Shown here piece by piece: positions 7,951-15,945 of a stretch of 64,000 nucleotides of DNA; position 1 is the first letter of the stretch; every line of letters begins with the position of its first letter. The translations under genes were made by a program, and so were the position numbers. The notes under the pieces are model-generated. The model made no database searches and was not told the DNA's origin. It saw only the letters and a list, made by a program, of their open reading frames with translations. Origin of the DNA: AWTP1-13 sp963814055 (GTDB lineage Bacteria > Pseudomonadota > Alphaproteobacteria > Rhizobiales > Hyphomicrobiaceae); the NCBI GenBank assembly GCA_963814055.1, contig CAWFBJ010000023.1, positions 62,001 to 126,000 of the forward strand, in the 5' to 3' direction.

Positions 7951-8946
7951 ATGTACCGTCATCGCTTGGCCAGCTGGCTTGTTGCCGGTCTCGCCGCGCT
8001 CTCATCCATCGCCTTCATTCCGTCGGATGCATCGGCCCAGCAGCGCGACAAGATCACCATCGTCATCTTCGGGCCGCCGTCGCTCGGCGCGTTTCTGCCG
8101 CCGCTGATCAAGGCGCAGAAGTTCGATGAGGCCAACAATCTCGACATCACCTTCGAGGAGCGCCCGCCCGACGCCTACGTCGCCCAGTTCAATTCCGGCG
8201 AGTTCAAGGTCGGTGGCAGCGCCTCGCTCATGACCCTCGCGCTTGCCGACGTGCGCGGTGTCAAGGTCAGCTACCTGTTCAACCTGTTCGACTTCTGGGG
8301 CGCCATCGTCACCAACAAGGCCGAGGTCAAGACCCTCAAGGACCTGGAGGGCCGCCAGCTCGCCGCCGCGCGCTCGACCACCAACTACATCATGTTCGAG
8401 TGGCTGGCGAAGCGGCAGGGCGTGGATGTCAGCAAGATCCAGGTCGTCAACACGGCCACGCCCGGCCTGATCGGCTTTGCACTCGCTGATCGCGCCGACG
8501 CGGTTCAGATCTGGGAGCCGGCCTACACCATCCTGATCTCGAAGAAGCCATCGATCCGCACCCTGGATGACGGCACCGAGGCGACCTGGAAAGCCTTTTC
8601 CGGCGGCGGCTCGCGTATTCCCTATCTGGGCGTTGCCGCCCACACGGACTGGATCGAGCAGAACAAGGCGCTGATCCCCCGGCTCTACAAGGCCTACGAG
8701 CAGGCCGCGAAATGGCTGGCGGCAAATCCGGACGAAGCGGCCAAGCTGATCTCGCCGAAATCCACGGCCGAAGACCATGTAGCGCTGGCGGCGTCGATCC
8801 GGGCCAACAACCGTCTGGGCTTGGCACTTTCGTCCGCAGCCGAGGTCGGCAAGGAGATCCAGGCGGTCTACAAGGCAGGTGTCGACTCCACCTTCCTGCC
8901 GAAACTGCCGTCCGATGCCTCCATCTACGGCGGACCGGTAAAGTAA
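7951..8946 (+). CDS. NitT/TauT-type ABC transporter substrate-binding protein
   Basis: The 331-residue protein has a classical signal peptide (about residues 1-29, cleavage after ASA) followed by a NMT1/THI5-like periplasmic binding fold. KITIVIFGPPSLGAFLPPLIKA and a later GGSASLMTLALADVRG are typical of the nitrate/taurine/aliphatic-sulfonate group. A strong AGGGAGGACC ribosome binding site precedes the ATG. It starts a tight three-gene operon with a permease and an ATPase, joined by one-base stop/start overlaps. Location beside the molybdenum hydroxylase suggests that it brings in that enzyme's substrate, which is inference. Confidence 0.9.
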   Translation: MYRHRLASWLVAGLAALSSIAFIPSDASAQQRDKITIVIFGPPSLGAFLPPLIKAQKFDEANNLDITFEERPPDAYVAQFNSGEFKVGGSASLMTLALADVRGVKVSYLFNLFDFWGAIVTNKAEVKTLKDLEGRQLAAARSTTNYIMFEWLAKRQGVDVSKIQVVNTATPGLIGFALADRADAVQIWEPAYTILISKKPSIRTLDDGTEATWKAFSGGGSRIPYLGVAAHTDWIEQNKALIPRLYKAYEQAAKWLAANPDEAAKLISPKSTAEDHVALAASIRANNRLGLALSSAAEVGKEIQAVYKAGVDSTFLPKLPSDASIYGGPVK

Positions 8947-9716
8947 TGGACTCAGTCTCACGCAAACGCGTGCTGCAGTTCATTGTCGGGACGGCAGGGG
9001 TGGCGGCGCTGTGGCAGCTCGCCTCCCTGTTCTTCCCGGACTACCTGTTTCCGTCGATCCCGCAGATCGTTCGCCGCTTCGTCGATATCTCCACCAGCGC
9101 AGTTACCCAGGTCGACGTGCTGACGACGGCGGCCCGCATCCTGGCTGGTCTGGTCGGCGCCTTCATCTGCGGGGTGATTCTGGCGCTGGTCCTCAACAAG
9201 TCGGGCAGCGCGGAGGCCTATCTGACGCCGGTGCTGACGCTGCTGCAGGGCATTCCCGCGCTGTCGTGGGTCGTCATTGCCGTCATCTGGTTCCACGGCA
9301 CCGAGTTCCGCATCTTCTTCATCATGGTGGTGACGACGCTGCCGGCGTTCACCTTCCAGATCCTCGACGCCGTCCGGTCCATGTCCAAGGACCTGTTCGA
9401 GATGACCGTCGCCTTCCGTCCCACGCGCTGGACCATGTTCCGCGTGCTGGTACTGCCGACGGTGGTGCCGGGCATCCTGACCGCCTGGAAGGTCAACCTG
9501 GGCAACGCCTCGCGCGTGGTGGTGGTGGCCGAACTGGTCGGGGCCACCGGCGGGGTCGGCTACGAGTTGCTGCGCCAGCAGCAGCTGTTCGACATGGCCG
9601 GCGCCATCGCCTGGACTTTGCAGCTCGTGGTGTTCGTCCTGATATTCCAGGGTCTCATTGCGGCCGTCGAGGCGTGGGTGCTGCGCTGGCGGCCGAAATC
9701 GGAGCGCGCGATCTGA
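8946..9716 (+). CDS. NitT/TauT-type ABC transporter permease
   Basis: The 256-residue inner-membrane protein has about six hydrophobic segments and a BPD_transp_1 coupling region around FEMTVAFRPTRWTMFRVLVLP, which contacts the ATPase. Family members form a homodimeric or heterodimeric channel for small anions or aromatic and sulfonated acids. The ATG shares its A with the preceding TAA (TAATG), so the gene is translationally coupled to the binding protein, and its own stop overlaps the ATPase start. Confidence 0.92.
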   Translation: MDSVSRKRVLQFIVGTAGVAALWQLASLFFPDYLFPSIPQIVRRFVDISTSAVTQVDVLTTAARILAGLVGAFICGVILALVLNKSGSAEAYLTPVLTLLQGIPALSWVVIAVIWFHGTEFRIFFIMVVTTLPAFTFQILDAVRSMSKDLFEMTVAFRPTRWTMFRVLVLPTVVPGILTAWKVNLGNASRVVVVAELVGATGGVGYELLRQQQLFDMAGAIAWTLQLVVFVLIFQGLIAAVEAWVLRWRPKSERAI

Positions 9717-10501
9717 TGACGGCGCCGGGCAGCATTGCCATCACCTTCCAGGACGTCACCAAGACATTCCCCCGGCCCGACGGCTCGGGGCAGTTCACCG
9801 CCGTCGACCGCATCTCCTTCGACGTGGCGCGGGGCGAGATCGTCGCCGTGCTCGGCAAGACCGGCTGTGGCAAGTCCACCATCTTCAACCTGATCGCCGG
9901 CCTGTCCGAGCCGAACTCGGGCCGCATCACGGTCGAGGGCATCGACCCCTTCGGCGACTTCGCGGCGCTGCGCGGCAAGATCGGCATCGTGTTCCAGGGC
10001 GACCGGCTGATGCCCTGGCGCACGGCCATCGACAACGTGCTGCTCGGCCTCGACATCCTCGGCGCGGATCGCAAGACGTCGGAAGCGACCGCGCGCGGCT
10101 GGCTCGCCAAGCTCGGCCTCACGGGACACGAGAACGATTATCCGCATGCCCTCTCCGGCGGCATGCGCCAGCGCGTCTCCATTGCCCGGGCCCTGGCGGT
10201 CGATCCCGTGCTGATCCTGTGCGACGAGCCTTTTTCCGCTCTCGACGAAATGACCGCCCAGCGCCTGCGCGCCGAGTTCCTGCGCCTCGTGCGCGAGAGC
10301 AACAAGACCGCGCTGTTCATCACCCACTCGATCGACGAGGCACTCGAGGTTGGAGATCGCATCATGGTGCTGCATCGCCCAGCCCGCATCGCCTTCGAGG
10401 CTAACGTCGGCGGCACCGTCACGCCGGAACGCCGGCAGGAGCTGCGCGCCCGCATTCTCGATGTTCTCGGCAGCGAGGCGGAAGGGCGCGAAGCGCAATA
10501 G
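9716..10501 (+). CDS. NitT/TauT-type ABC transporter ATP-binding protein
   Basis: The 261-residue ATPase has Walker A GKTGCGKST (47-55), signature LSGGMRQR, Walker B LILCDEP and the switch histidine in ITHSIDEAL. The Q-loop region QGDRLMPWRT is typical of the nitrate/taurine/SsuB group. The ATG overlaps the permease stop (TGATG). It powers import of the ligand bound by the protein encoded at 7951. Confidence 0.94.
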   Translation: MTAPGSIAITFQDVTKTFPRPDGSGQFTAVDRISFDVARGEIVAVLGKTGCGKSTIFNLIAGLSEPNSGRITVEGIDPFGDFAALRGKIGIVFQGDRLMPWRTAIDNVLLGLDILGADRKTSEATARGWLAKLGLTGHENDYPHALSGGMRQRVSIARALAVDPVLILCDEPFSALDEMTAQRLRAEFLRLVRESNKTALFITHSIDEALEVGDRIMVLHRPARIAFEANVGGTVTPERRQELRARILDVLGSEAEGREAQ

Positions 10502-10525
10502 CAGGCGCACTGCAAATGGCCTCGC

Positions 10526-11944
10526 ATGGATGAATCGATCCCCACCATCTGCGTCGTCGGTAGCGGAGCAGCGGGACTGACCGCGGCCCTTGCAGCGGCA
10601 GAGTCGGCACACGCGCAGTCCCTTGCGTGCCGGATCGTGCTGATCGATCGCGCGCGGCAGGGCGCGCACGGCGGCAACACTCGCTTCAGCCCGTCCTACA
10701 TGCGGATGGCGGCGCCTGATCGCATTGCGCCCGGCTTCGAGAATGACCTTACCGAGGTCTCCGGAGGGCGCATGGACACGGCCTACATCCAGCGCCTTGC
10801 GGCGGATGCGCCGGCAACGATCGCCTGGCTCATGGGCCACGGTATCGCCTTCGACCAACCGACCTACTACCTGAGCGCCGGGCCACCCCGCATCCAACCC
10901 GTCGGCGGCGGCGCTGCGGTTCTACGCGAGTTGGAACGTGCAGCACGCAACGCAGGGGTACTTATGCGCCACCATTCCAGGGCAGAGCGGCTCCTCGAAG
11001 CGGACAATGGCGCCGTCGAGGGCGTCGAGGTGCGCACCGAGGTTGGCGCGGTGGAGGCGCTCAGGGCCTGCGCCGTGGTGCTGGCGTCCGGCGGCTTTGC
11101 CGGCAACGGCGAAATGCTGGTGCAGCATCTGGGACCAGGTGCCGACAGCCTCGCGCCGATCTCGCCCGGCACGCGCTTCAACACCGGCGACGGCATCCGC
11201 ATGGCGCTCGCGGCCGGCGCGCAGGCGGCCGGCGATTGGCACGGCATGCACGCCGAGCCCGTCGACCCGCGCAGCAGGAATTCCGCACCGGTGGTTCTGG
11301 TCTATCCCTACGGCATTGTCGTGGACTCGTCGGGCAGGCGCTTTTTCGACGAAGGCACCGGCCTGGTGCACGAAACGTGGGAAGCATTTGCACGCACTAT
11401 CCACTTCGCGACGCCCGGGCGCATCGCGTACGCGATCCTGGATGCAAACCTCCACGACATCGACGGCTATCAGCGCGCCATCCGCTCGGAGGTGCCTCCG
11501 CACCAGGCAAGCACGATCCCAGAGCTGGCAATGCTGATCGGCGTTCCCCCCGAGGTTCTCGCAAATGCCGTCGCGCTCTACAACGCTGCTGCTACTGGCG
11601 ACCCGGCACGTTTCGACGCCACACATGCGGATGGCCTGGCGGCCGACGCCGGCCTCTCGCCGCCAAAATCGAACTGGTGCCGGCCCCTCGACCGCCCGCC
11701 TTATCTTGCCTATCCGCTGATCGGAGCCATCGCCTACACCTTCGGCGGCGTTGCAACCAACGCGCATGCCGAGGTGCTGCGGGTAGGCCGCCCCATCCCC
11801 GGCCTGTTTGCGGCCGGCGAGATCACCGGGCACTTCTACGGTACCGCACCCAATGCCGTGGCCATGCTGCGGGCCCTCGTGTTCGGCCGCATTGCCGGGG
11901 CTGGTGCCGTGGCGTCTTGTCTGCGCCGAAACGCACAGCGCTGA
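10526..11944 (+). CDS. FAD-dependent oxidoreductase, fumarate reductase/TcuA-like flavoprotein
   Basis: The 472-residue protein has an N-terminal dinucleotide fold (GSGAAGLTAALAAA at 12-25) and the C-terminal GLFAAGEITGHFYG block that closes the FAD site. These identify the fumarate reductase/succinate dehydrogenase flavoprotein superfamily, within which TcuA (tricarballylate dehydrogenase) and 3-ketosteroid dehydrogenases are relatives. There is no secretion signal, so it should be cytoplasmic. It follows the ABC transporter by 24 bases and may be part of the same transcript, acting on the imported compound or a breakdown product. The precise substrate cannot be read from the sequence. Confidence 0.82.
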   Translation: MDESIPTICVVGSGAAGLTAALAAAESAHAQSLACRIVLIDRARQGAHGGNTRFSPSYMRMAAPDRIAPGFENDLTEVSGGRMDTAYIQRLAADAPATIAWLMGHGIAFDQPTYYLSAGPPRIQPVGGGAAVLRELERAARNAGVLMRHHSRAERLLEADNGAVEGVEVRTEVGAVEALRACAVVLASGGFAGNGEMLVQHLGPGADSLAPISPGTRFNTGDGIRMALAAGAQAAGDWHGMHAEPVDPRSRNSAPVVLVYPYGIVVDSSGRRFFDEGTGLVHETWEAFARTIHFATPGRIAYAILDANLHDIDGYQRAIRSEVPPHQASTIPELAMLIGVPPEVLANAVALYNAAATGDPARFDATHADGLAADAGLSPPKSNWCRPLDRPPYLAYPLIGAIAYTFGGVATNAHAEVLRVGRPIPGLFAAGEITGHFYGTAPNAVAMLRALVFGRIAGAGAVASCLRRNAQR

Positions 11945-12046
11945 CCTCCGAGCGCCTGCCTTCTCAGCCCGCACAAGGGTTCGACGGAACAAAGAGGTGC
12001 CGATCACTCCAGCGCAACCCGAACTGCGATCGGAACTCTACGACTG

Positions 12047-12110
12047 TCAGAAACGGCCAAGCCATTGAAACAATGGCGCGAGAGACGGGACTTGAACCCG
12101 CGGCCTCCGG
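12047..12110 (-). repeat. Truncated 3' copy of tRNA-Asp with its flank (putative attL/attR)
   Basis: Bases 12074-12110 match the 3' half of the intact tRNA-Asp gene (34221-34257) at all 37 positions, covering the CCA end, acceptor strand and T arm. The match then breaks off, so no functional tRNA can form. Homology continues downstream of the tRNA 3' end (12047-12073 against 34194-34220) with a few mismatches. Both copies have the same orientation and lie 22,147 bases apart, as expected for an element that integrated into the tRNA 3' end. Confidence 0.8.
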
Positions 12111-12192
12111 GATCGATGGCCGTGACCGTGCCGCGCGCATCGTTGCTGTGAAAGCCTGTACCAGCGCCGAGGGCGGGTGCACGTGATCTAGG

Positions 12193-12216
12193 CTTGCATA
12201 CCAAATTGTATGCAAG
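12193..12216. promoter_or_regulatory. Palindromic operator-like site upstream of the Dpp-type operon
   Basis: Perfect 9-bp arms CTTGCATAC (12193-12201) and GTATGCAAG (12208-12216) flank a 6-base spacer. The TTGTATGCAA core resembles operators used by FCD-type GntR regulators, and such a regulator is encoded in the same cluster at 19677. The site lies 170 bp before the first gene of the operon. Assignment to that regulator is inference. Confidence 0.5.
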
Positions 12217-12385
12217 TTCTGCCGGCCGCGCCCAACCTGCGCCTATTTATTTCGACGATGTCGTTGCTAGTTTCTCGTTGCAGGCAAAGCGCTTAGCGAG
12301 CGGTCGAGTCGCCCAACCAGGCTTTGGCACGCCCCTTGCGAAGTGCGCTTCGCATTAACGTTGACCGCCAACAGACGAGGCCGGC

Positions 12386-14005
12386 ATGAAGCGTCGCGAC
12401 TTTTTGAAGACAGTGACCGCAGCGAGCGCTGCGAGCGTCTTTCCCGCTCCCGCCGTCTGGTCGCCCGCCAAAGCCCAATCGCGCCAGGAGACGCTGCTCG
12501 TCGTTTCCGAGAGCGGCCCCAACAATGTCGATATCCACGGCGTCGGCACCAACGTGCCGGGCTACGAGGTATCGTGGAACTGCTACGACCGCCTCATCAG
12601 CCACGAGATGAAAACGCTGCCCAACGGGGTGCAGTACTACGACCGCGACAAGTTCAAGATGGAACTGGCCGAGGACATGAACGTCGGCGACATGTCCGCC
12701 ACCTTCAAACTGCGTAAGGATGCCAAGTTCCAGGACGGTACGCCGGTTACCGCGCAGGATGTGAAGTGGTCGCTCGATCGCGCCGTGACTGTTGGCGGGT
12801 TCCCGACGTTTCAGATGCGCGCGGGCTCGCTGGAGAAGCCCGAGCAGTTCGTGGTCGTCGACGACCACACCATCCGTGTCGACTTCATCCGCAAGGATCG
12901 CCTGACCATCCCCGACCTCGCGGTGATCGTGCCCTGCATTATCAACTCCGGTCTGGTCAAGAAACATGCAAACGAAAAAGACCCGTGGGGTATGGAGTAC
13001 ACCAAGCAGAACACCGCCGGCAGCGGCGCCTACAAGCTGACGCGCTGGACGCCCGGCACCGAAGTCGTCCTCGAGCGCAACGATGCCTGGAACCTCGGGC
13101 CGCAACCCAAGGTGCGTCGCATCATCTGGCGGATGGTGCCGTCCGCCGGCAACCGCCGCGCGCTTCTGGAGCGCGGCGACGCCGACATCTCCTACGAGCT
13201 GCCGAACAAGGATTTCGCCGAACTGCGCGACGCCGGCAAGCTCAGCATCGTGTCGACGCCCTTCAGCAACGGCGTCCAGTACATTGGCATGAACGTCACC
13301 AAGCCGCCGTTCGACAACCTCAAGGTCCGGCAAGCCGTCGCCTACGCCATTCCCTATCAGAAGATCATGGATGCCGCGCTCTATGGTCTTGCGAAGCCGA
13401 TGTTCGGTGCGGCCGCCGACGCTCCCACCCAGGTCGCCTGGCCGCAGCAGCACAAGTTCAACACCGACATCGCAAAGGCGAAGCAACTGCTCGCCGAAGC
13501 GGGCTTCCCCAACGGCTTCGAGACGACCATCTCGTTCGATCTCGGGTTTGCGACCATCAACGAGCCGCTCTGTGTGCTGGTACAGGAAAGCCTAGGGCAG
13601 ATCGGCATCAAGGCTGAGATCAACAAGATCCCCGGCGCCAACTGGCGCACCGAGCTGAATAAGAAGACGCTGCCACTCTACACCAACGTGTTTTCGGGCT
13701 GGCTCAACTATCCCGAGTACTTCTTCATCTGGTGCTATCACGGGCGCAATTCGATCTTCAACACCATGAGCTACGTCTCGCCCGCGATGGACGCGTTCAT
13801 CGACGGCGCGGGCGCGGGCGCAAGCTCCGGCAACACCGCGGATTACGAGCGCAACGTGAAAGGTTTCGTGGATCTGGCGTTCACCGACATTCCGCGCATT
13901 CCGCTGTTCCAGCCGTTCTCCAACGTGGCGATGCAGAAGAACGTCTCGGGCTACCAGTACTGGTTCCACCGCCGACTCGACTATCGCTCGCTGGTGAAAG
14001 CGTGA
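12386..14005 (+). CDS. Peptide/nickel-type (family 5) ABC transporter substrate-binding protein
   Basis: The 539-residue protein has a twin-arginine leader (KRRDFLK at residues 2-8, hydrophobic stretch, AKA cleavage region near 30) followed by the SBP_bac_5 fold. The region around DGTPVTAQDVKWSLDRAV is the family signature. DppA/OppA-type proteins bind peptides, opines, nickel chelates or other nitrogenous compounds in the periplasm. It opens an operon of two permeases, a fused ATPase and ureide-type hydrolases, so the ligand is more likely a ureide or amide than a peptide; that is inference from context. The palindrome at 12193 is its likely control site. Confidence 0.9.
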   Translation: MKRRDFLKTVTAASAASVFPAPAVWSPAKAQSRQETLLVVSESGPNNVDIHGVGTNVPGYEVSWNCYDRLISHEMKTLPNGVQYYDRDKFKMELAEDMNVGDMSATFKLRKDAKFQDGTPVTAQDVKWSLDRAVTVGGFPTFQMRAGSLEKPEQFVVVDDHTIRVDFIRKDRLTIPDLAVIVPCIINSGLVKKHANEKDPWGMEYTKQNTAGSGAYKLTRWTPGTEVVLERNDAWNLGPQPKVRRIIWRMVPSAGNRRALLERGDADISYELPNKDFAELRDAGKLSIVSTPFSNGVQYIGMNVTKPPFDNLKVRQAVAYAIPYQKIMDAALYGLAKPMFGAAADAPTQVAWPQQHKFNTDIAKAKQLLAEAGFPNGFETTISFDLGFATINEPLCVLVQESLGQIGIKAEINKIPGANWRTELNKKTLPLYTNVFSGWLNYPEYFFIWCYHGRNSIFNTMSYVSPAMDAFIDGAGAGASSGNTADYERNVKGFVDLAFTDIPRIPLFQPFSNVAMQKNVSGYQYWFHRRLDYRSLVKA

Positions 14006-14037
14006 GCCTGATCGCGCAGTCCTGAGAGGAAGCGCTC

Positions 14038-15051
14038 ATGCTGACCATGGTGCTGAAGCGATTGATGTTCGCCATCCCGAGCTTGATCGGCGTGGTGATC
14101 GTCACGTTCCTGCTCACGCGCGCCTTGCCCGGCGATCCCGCCGCCTATTTCGCGGGTCCCGCCGCCACCAAGGAGGCGATCGAGCAGATCCGCACCAAGC
14201 TCGGCCTCGACCAGCCACTGCCGGTGCAATTCGTCGGCTACGTGCGTGACCTGGCCCGCGGCGACATGGGCTCCGCCCTCACCACTGGCCAGCCGGTCGC
14301 GGCCGAGATCCGCGCGCGGTTGCCGGCGTCGGCCGAACTCACCCTGGTCGGGTTGATCTTCGCGATCCTGGTGGCTGTGCCGCTTGGTATCCTGGCGGCG
14401 ACGCGGCCCAACTCGCTGGTTGACCATGCCTGCCGCATCGTCTCCACGGCGGGGGTGTCGCTGCCGGTGTTCTTTACCGGGCTCGTGCTCGTCTACGTCT
14501 TCTACTACCTGCTCGGCTACGCGCCGGCCCCCTTGGGCCGCCTCGACGTGTTCTATAGCGCGCCGCCGCCCGTCACCGGCTTCTATATCATCGACAGCAT
14601 CGCCGCGGGCGACTGGGAGATCTTCACCGCCAGCCTGAAGCAGCTCGTGCTGCCGGCTCTGACACTCGGCATCTTCTCGCTGGCACCCATTGCCCGCATG
14701 ACGCGAGCCTCCATGCTGGCGGTGCTCGCTTCCGACTTCGTGCGCACCGCCCGTGCCAGCGGGCTTTCCCCGTTCACCGTAGTGTTCACTTATGCCTTCC
14801 GCAACGCCATGCTGCCCGTGATTACCACGCTCGGCATGGTGTTCTCGTTCCTGCTCGGTGCCAACGTGCTGGTGGAGAAGGTGTTTGCCTGGCCCGGCAT
14901 CGGCTCCTACGCGGTGGAAGCGCTGATCGCCTCCGACTTCGCACCCGTGCAGGGCTTCGTGCTCACCATGGCGGTGATGTATGTCGCGCTCAACCTGCTG
15001 ATCGACATTCTCTACGGCCTGATCGACCCGCGCGTGAGGATAGAGGCGTGA
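14038..15051 (+). CDS. DppB-type ABC transporter permease
   Basis: The 337-residue membrane protein has the DppB/OppB layout: an N-terminal segment, a periplasmic domain containing LPGDPAAYFAGP and LGLDQPLPVQF, then five more membrane spans. The coupling loop carries the family pattern DFVRTARASGLS. GAGAGGAAG before the ATG is the ribosome binding site. Its last four bases overlap the GTG start of the next permease, with which it would form the heterodimeric channel. Confidence 0.93.
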   Translation: MLTMVLKRLMFAIPSLIGVVIVTFLLTRALPGDPAAYFAGPAATKEAIEQIRTKLGLDQPLPVQFVGYVRDLARGDMGSALTTGQPVAAEIRARLPASAELTLVGLIFAILVAVPLGILAATRPNSLVDHACRIVSTAGVSLPVFFTGLVLVYVFYYLLGYAPAPLGRLDVFYSAPPPVTGFYIIDSIAAGDWEIFTASLKQLVLPALTLGIFSLAPIARMTRASMLAVLASDFVRTARASGLSPFTVVFTYAFRNAMLPVITTLGMVFSFLLGANVLVEKVFAWPGIGSYAVEALIASDFAPVQGFVLTMAVMYVALNLLIDILYGLIDPRVRIEA

Positions 15052-15935
15052 CCAGCACCACCGCTGCCGGCAAAGGTCACGCGACGGGACTTGCGGCCAC
15101 GCTTTCCCATGCGCGCTACATCATCGGCGAGAACCCGGTCACGGGCTTCGCGTTCGGACTGTTCGCCCTGATCGTGCTTGCCGCGCTGATCGGCCCCTAT
15201 GTCGTCCCGTACGATCCGTTGGCCAGCAACACGGCGATGGCCCTCAAGGGGCCTTCCGCGGCCCACTGGTTCGGCACCGACCAGCTCGGCCGCGACATCT
15301 TCAGCCGCGTGATCGTGGCGACGCGGCTCGACTTCTTCATCGCCATCGCCTCGGTGGCGCTGGTGTTCCTGATGGGCGGGCTGGCAGGCGTGGCGGCCGG
15401 TTTCTTCGGCGGCTGGACCGAACGCATCGTCTCGCGCATCTCCGACACCATCATGGCCTTCCCGCTGTTCGTGCTGGCCATGGGCATCGTTGCCGCGCTG
15501 GGCAACACGGTGCAGAACATCATCCTCGCCACCGCGATCGTGAACTTCCCACTTTATGCGCGTGTTGCACGCGCCGAGGCCAATGTGCGCCGCGAGGCGG
15601 GCTTCGTGCAGGCGGCGCGCCTCTCCGGCAACGGCGAGTTCCGCATCCTGCTCGGACACATCCTGCCCAACATCATGCCGATTATGATCGTGCAGATGTC
15701 GCTGACCATGGGTTATGCCATCCTCAATGCCGCCGGCCTGTCCTTCATCGGCCTGGGTGTGCGTCCGCCCACGCCGGAATGGGGCATCATGGTCGCCGAA
15801 GGGGCGGCCTTCATGGTGTCGGGCGAATGGTGGATCGCCTTCTTTCCCGGCCTCGCCCTGATGATCGCCGTGTTCTGCTTCAACCTGCTGGGCGATGGCC
15901 TGCGTGACATCGTCGACCCGCAGCGGCGCACGTGA
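15048..15935 (+). CDS. DppC-type ABC transporter permease
   Basis: The 295-residue protein starts with GTG inside the preceding stop (GTGA overlap). It has the DppC N-terminal span, the conserved HWFGTDQLGRDIFSRV motif and the coupling loop FVQAARLSGNGEFRILLGHILPN. These are diagnostic of the second permease of dipeptide/nickel importers. It is followed after 10 bases by the ATPase gene. Confidence 0.93.
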   Translation: MTSTTAAGKGHATGLAATLSHARYIIGENPVTGFAFGLFALIVLAALIGPYVVPYDPLASNTAMALKGPSAAHWFGTDQLGRDIFSRVIVATRLDFFIAIASVALVFLMGGLAGVAAGFFGGWTERIVSRISDTIMAFPLFVLAMGIVAALGNTVQNIILATAIVNFPLYARVARAEANVRREAGFVQAARLSGNGEFRILLGHILPNIMPIMIVQMSLTMGYAILNAAGLSFIGLGVRPPTPEWGIMVAEGAAFMVSGEWWIAFFPGLALMIAVFCFNLLGDGLRDIVDPQRRT

Positions 15936-15945
15936 GGCAGCAGCC

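Larger units (their letters stand above)
11945..12385. other. 441-bp intergenic region at the proposed island left boundary
   Basis: No convincing gene is seen. The stretch holds the truncated tRNA-Asp copy (12047-12110) and a 24-bp palindrome (12193-12216), both listed separately. The remaining bases give no recognisable protein in any frame. Confidence 0.6.

Noticed and set aside
12074..12110. A second tRNA-Asp gene
   Set aside because: Only the 3' half is present; the anticodon arm, D arm and 5' acceptor strand are missing, so it cannot be a tRNA.
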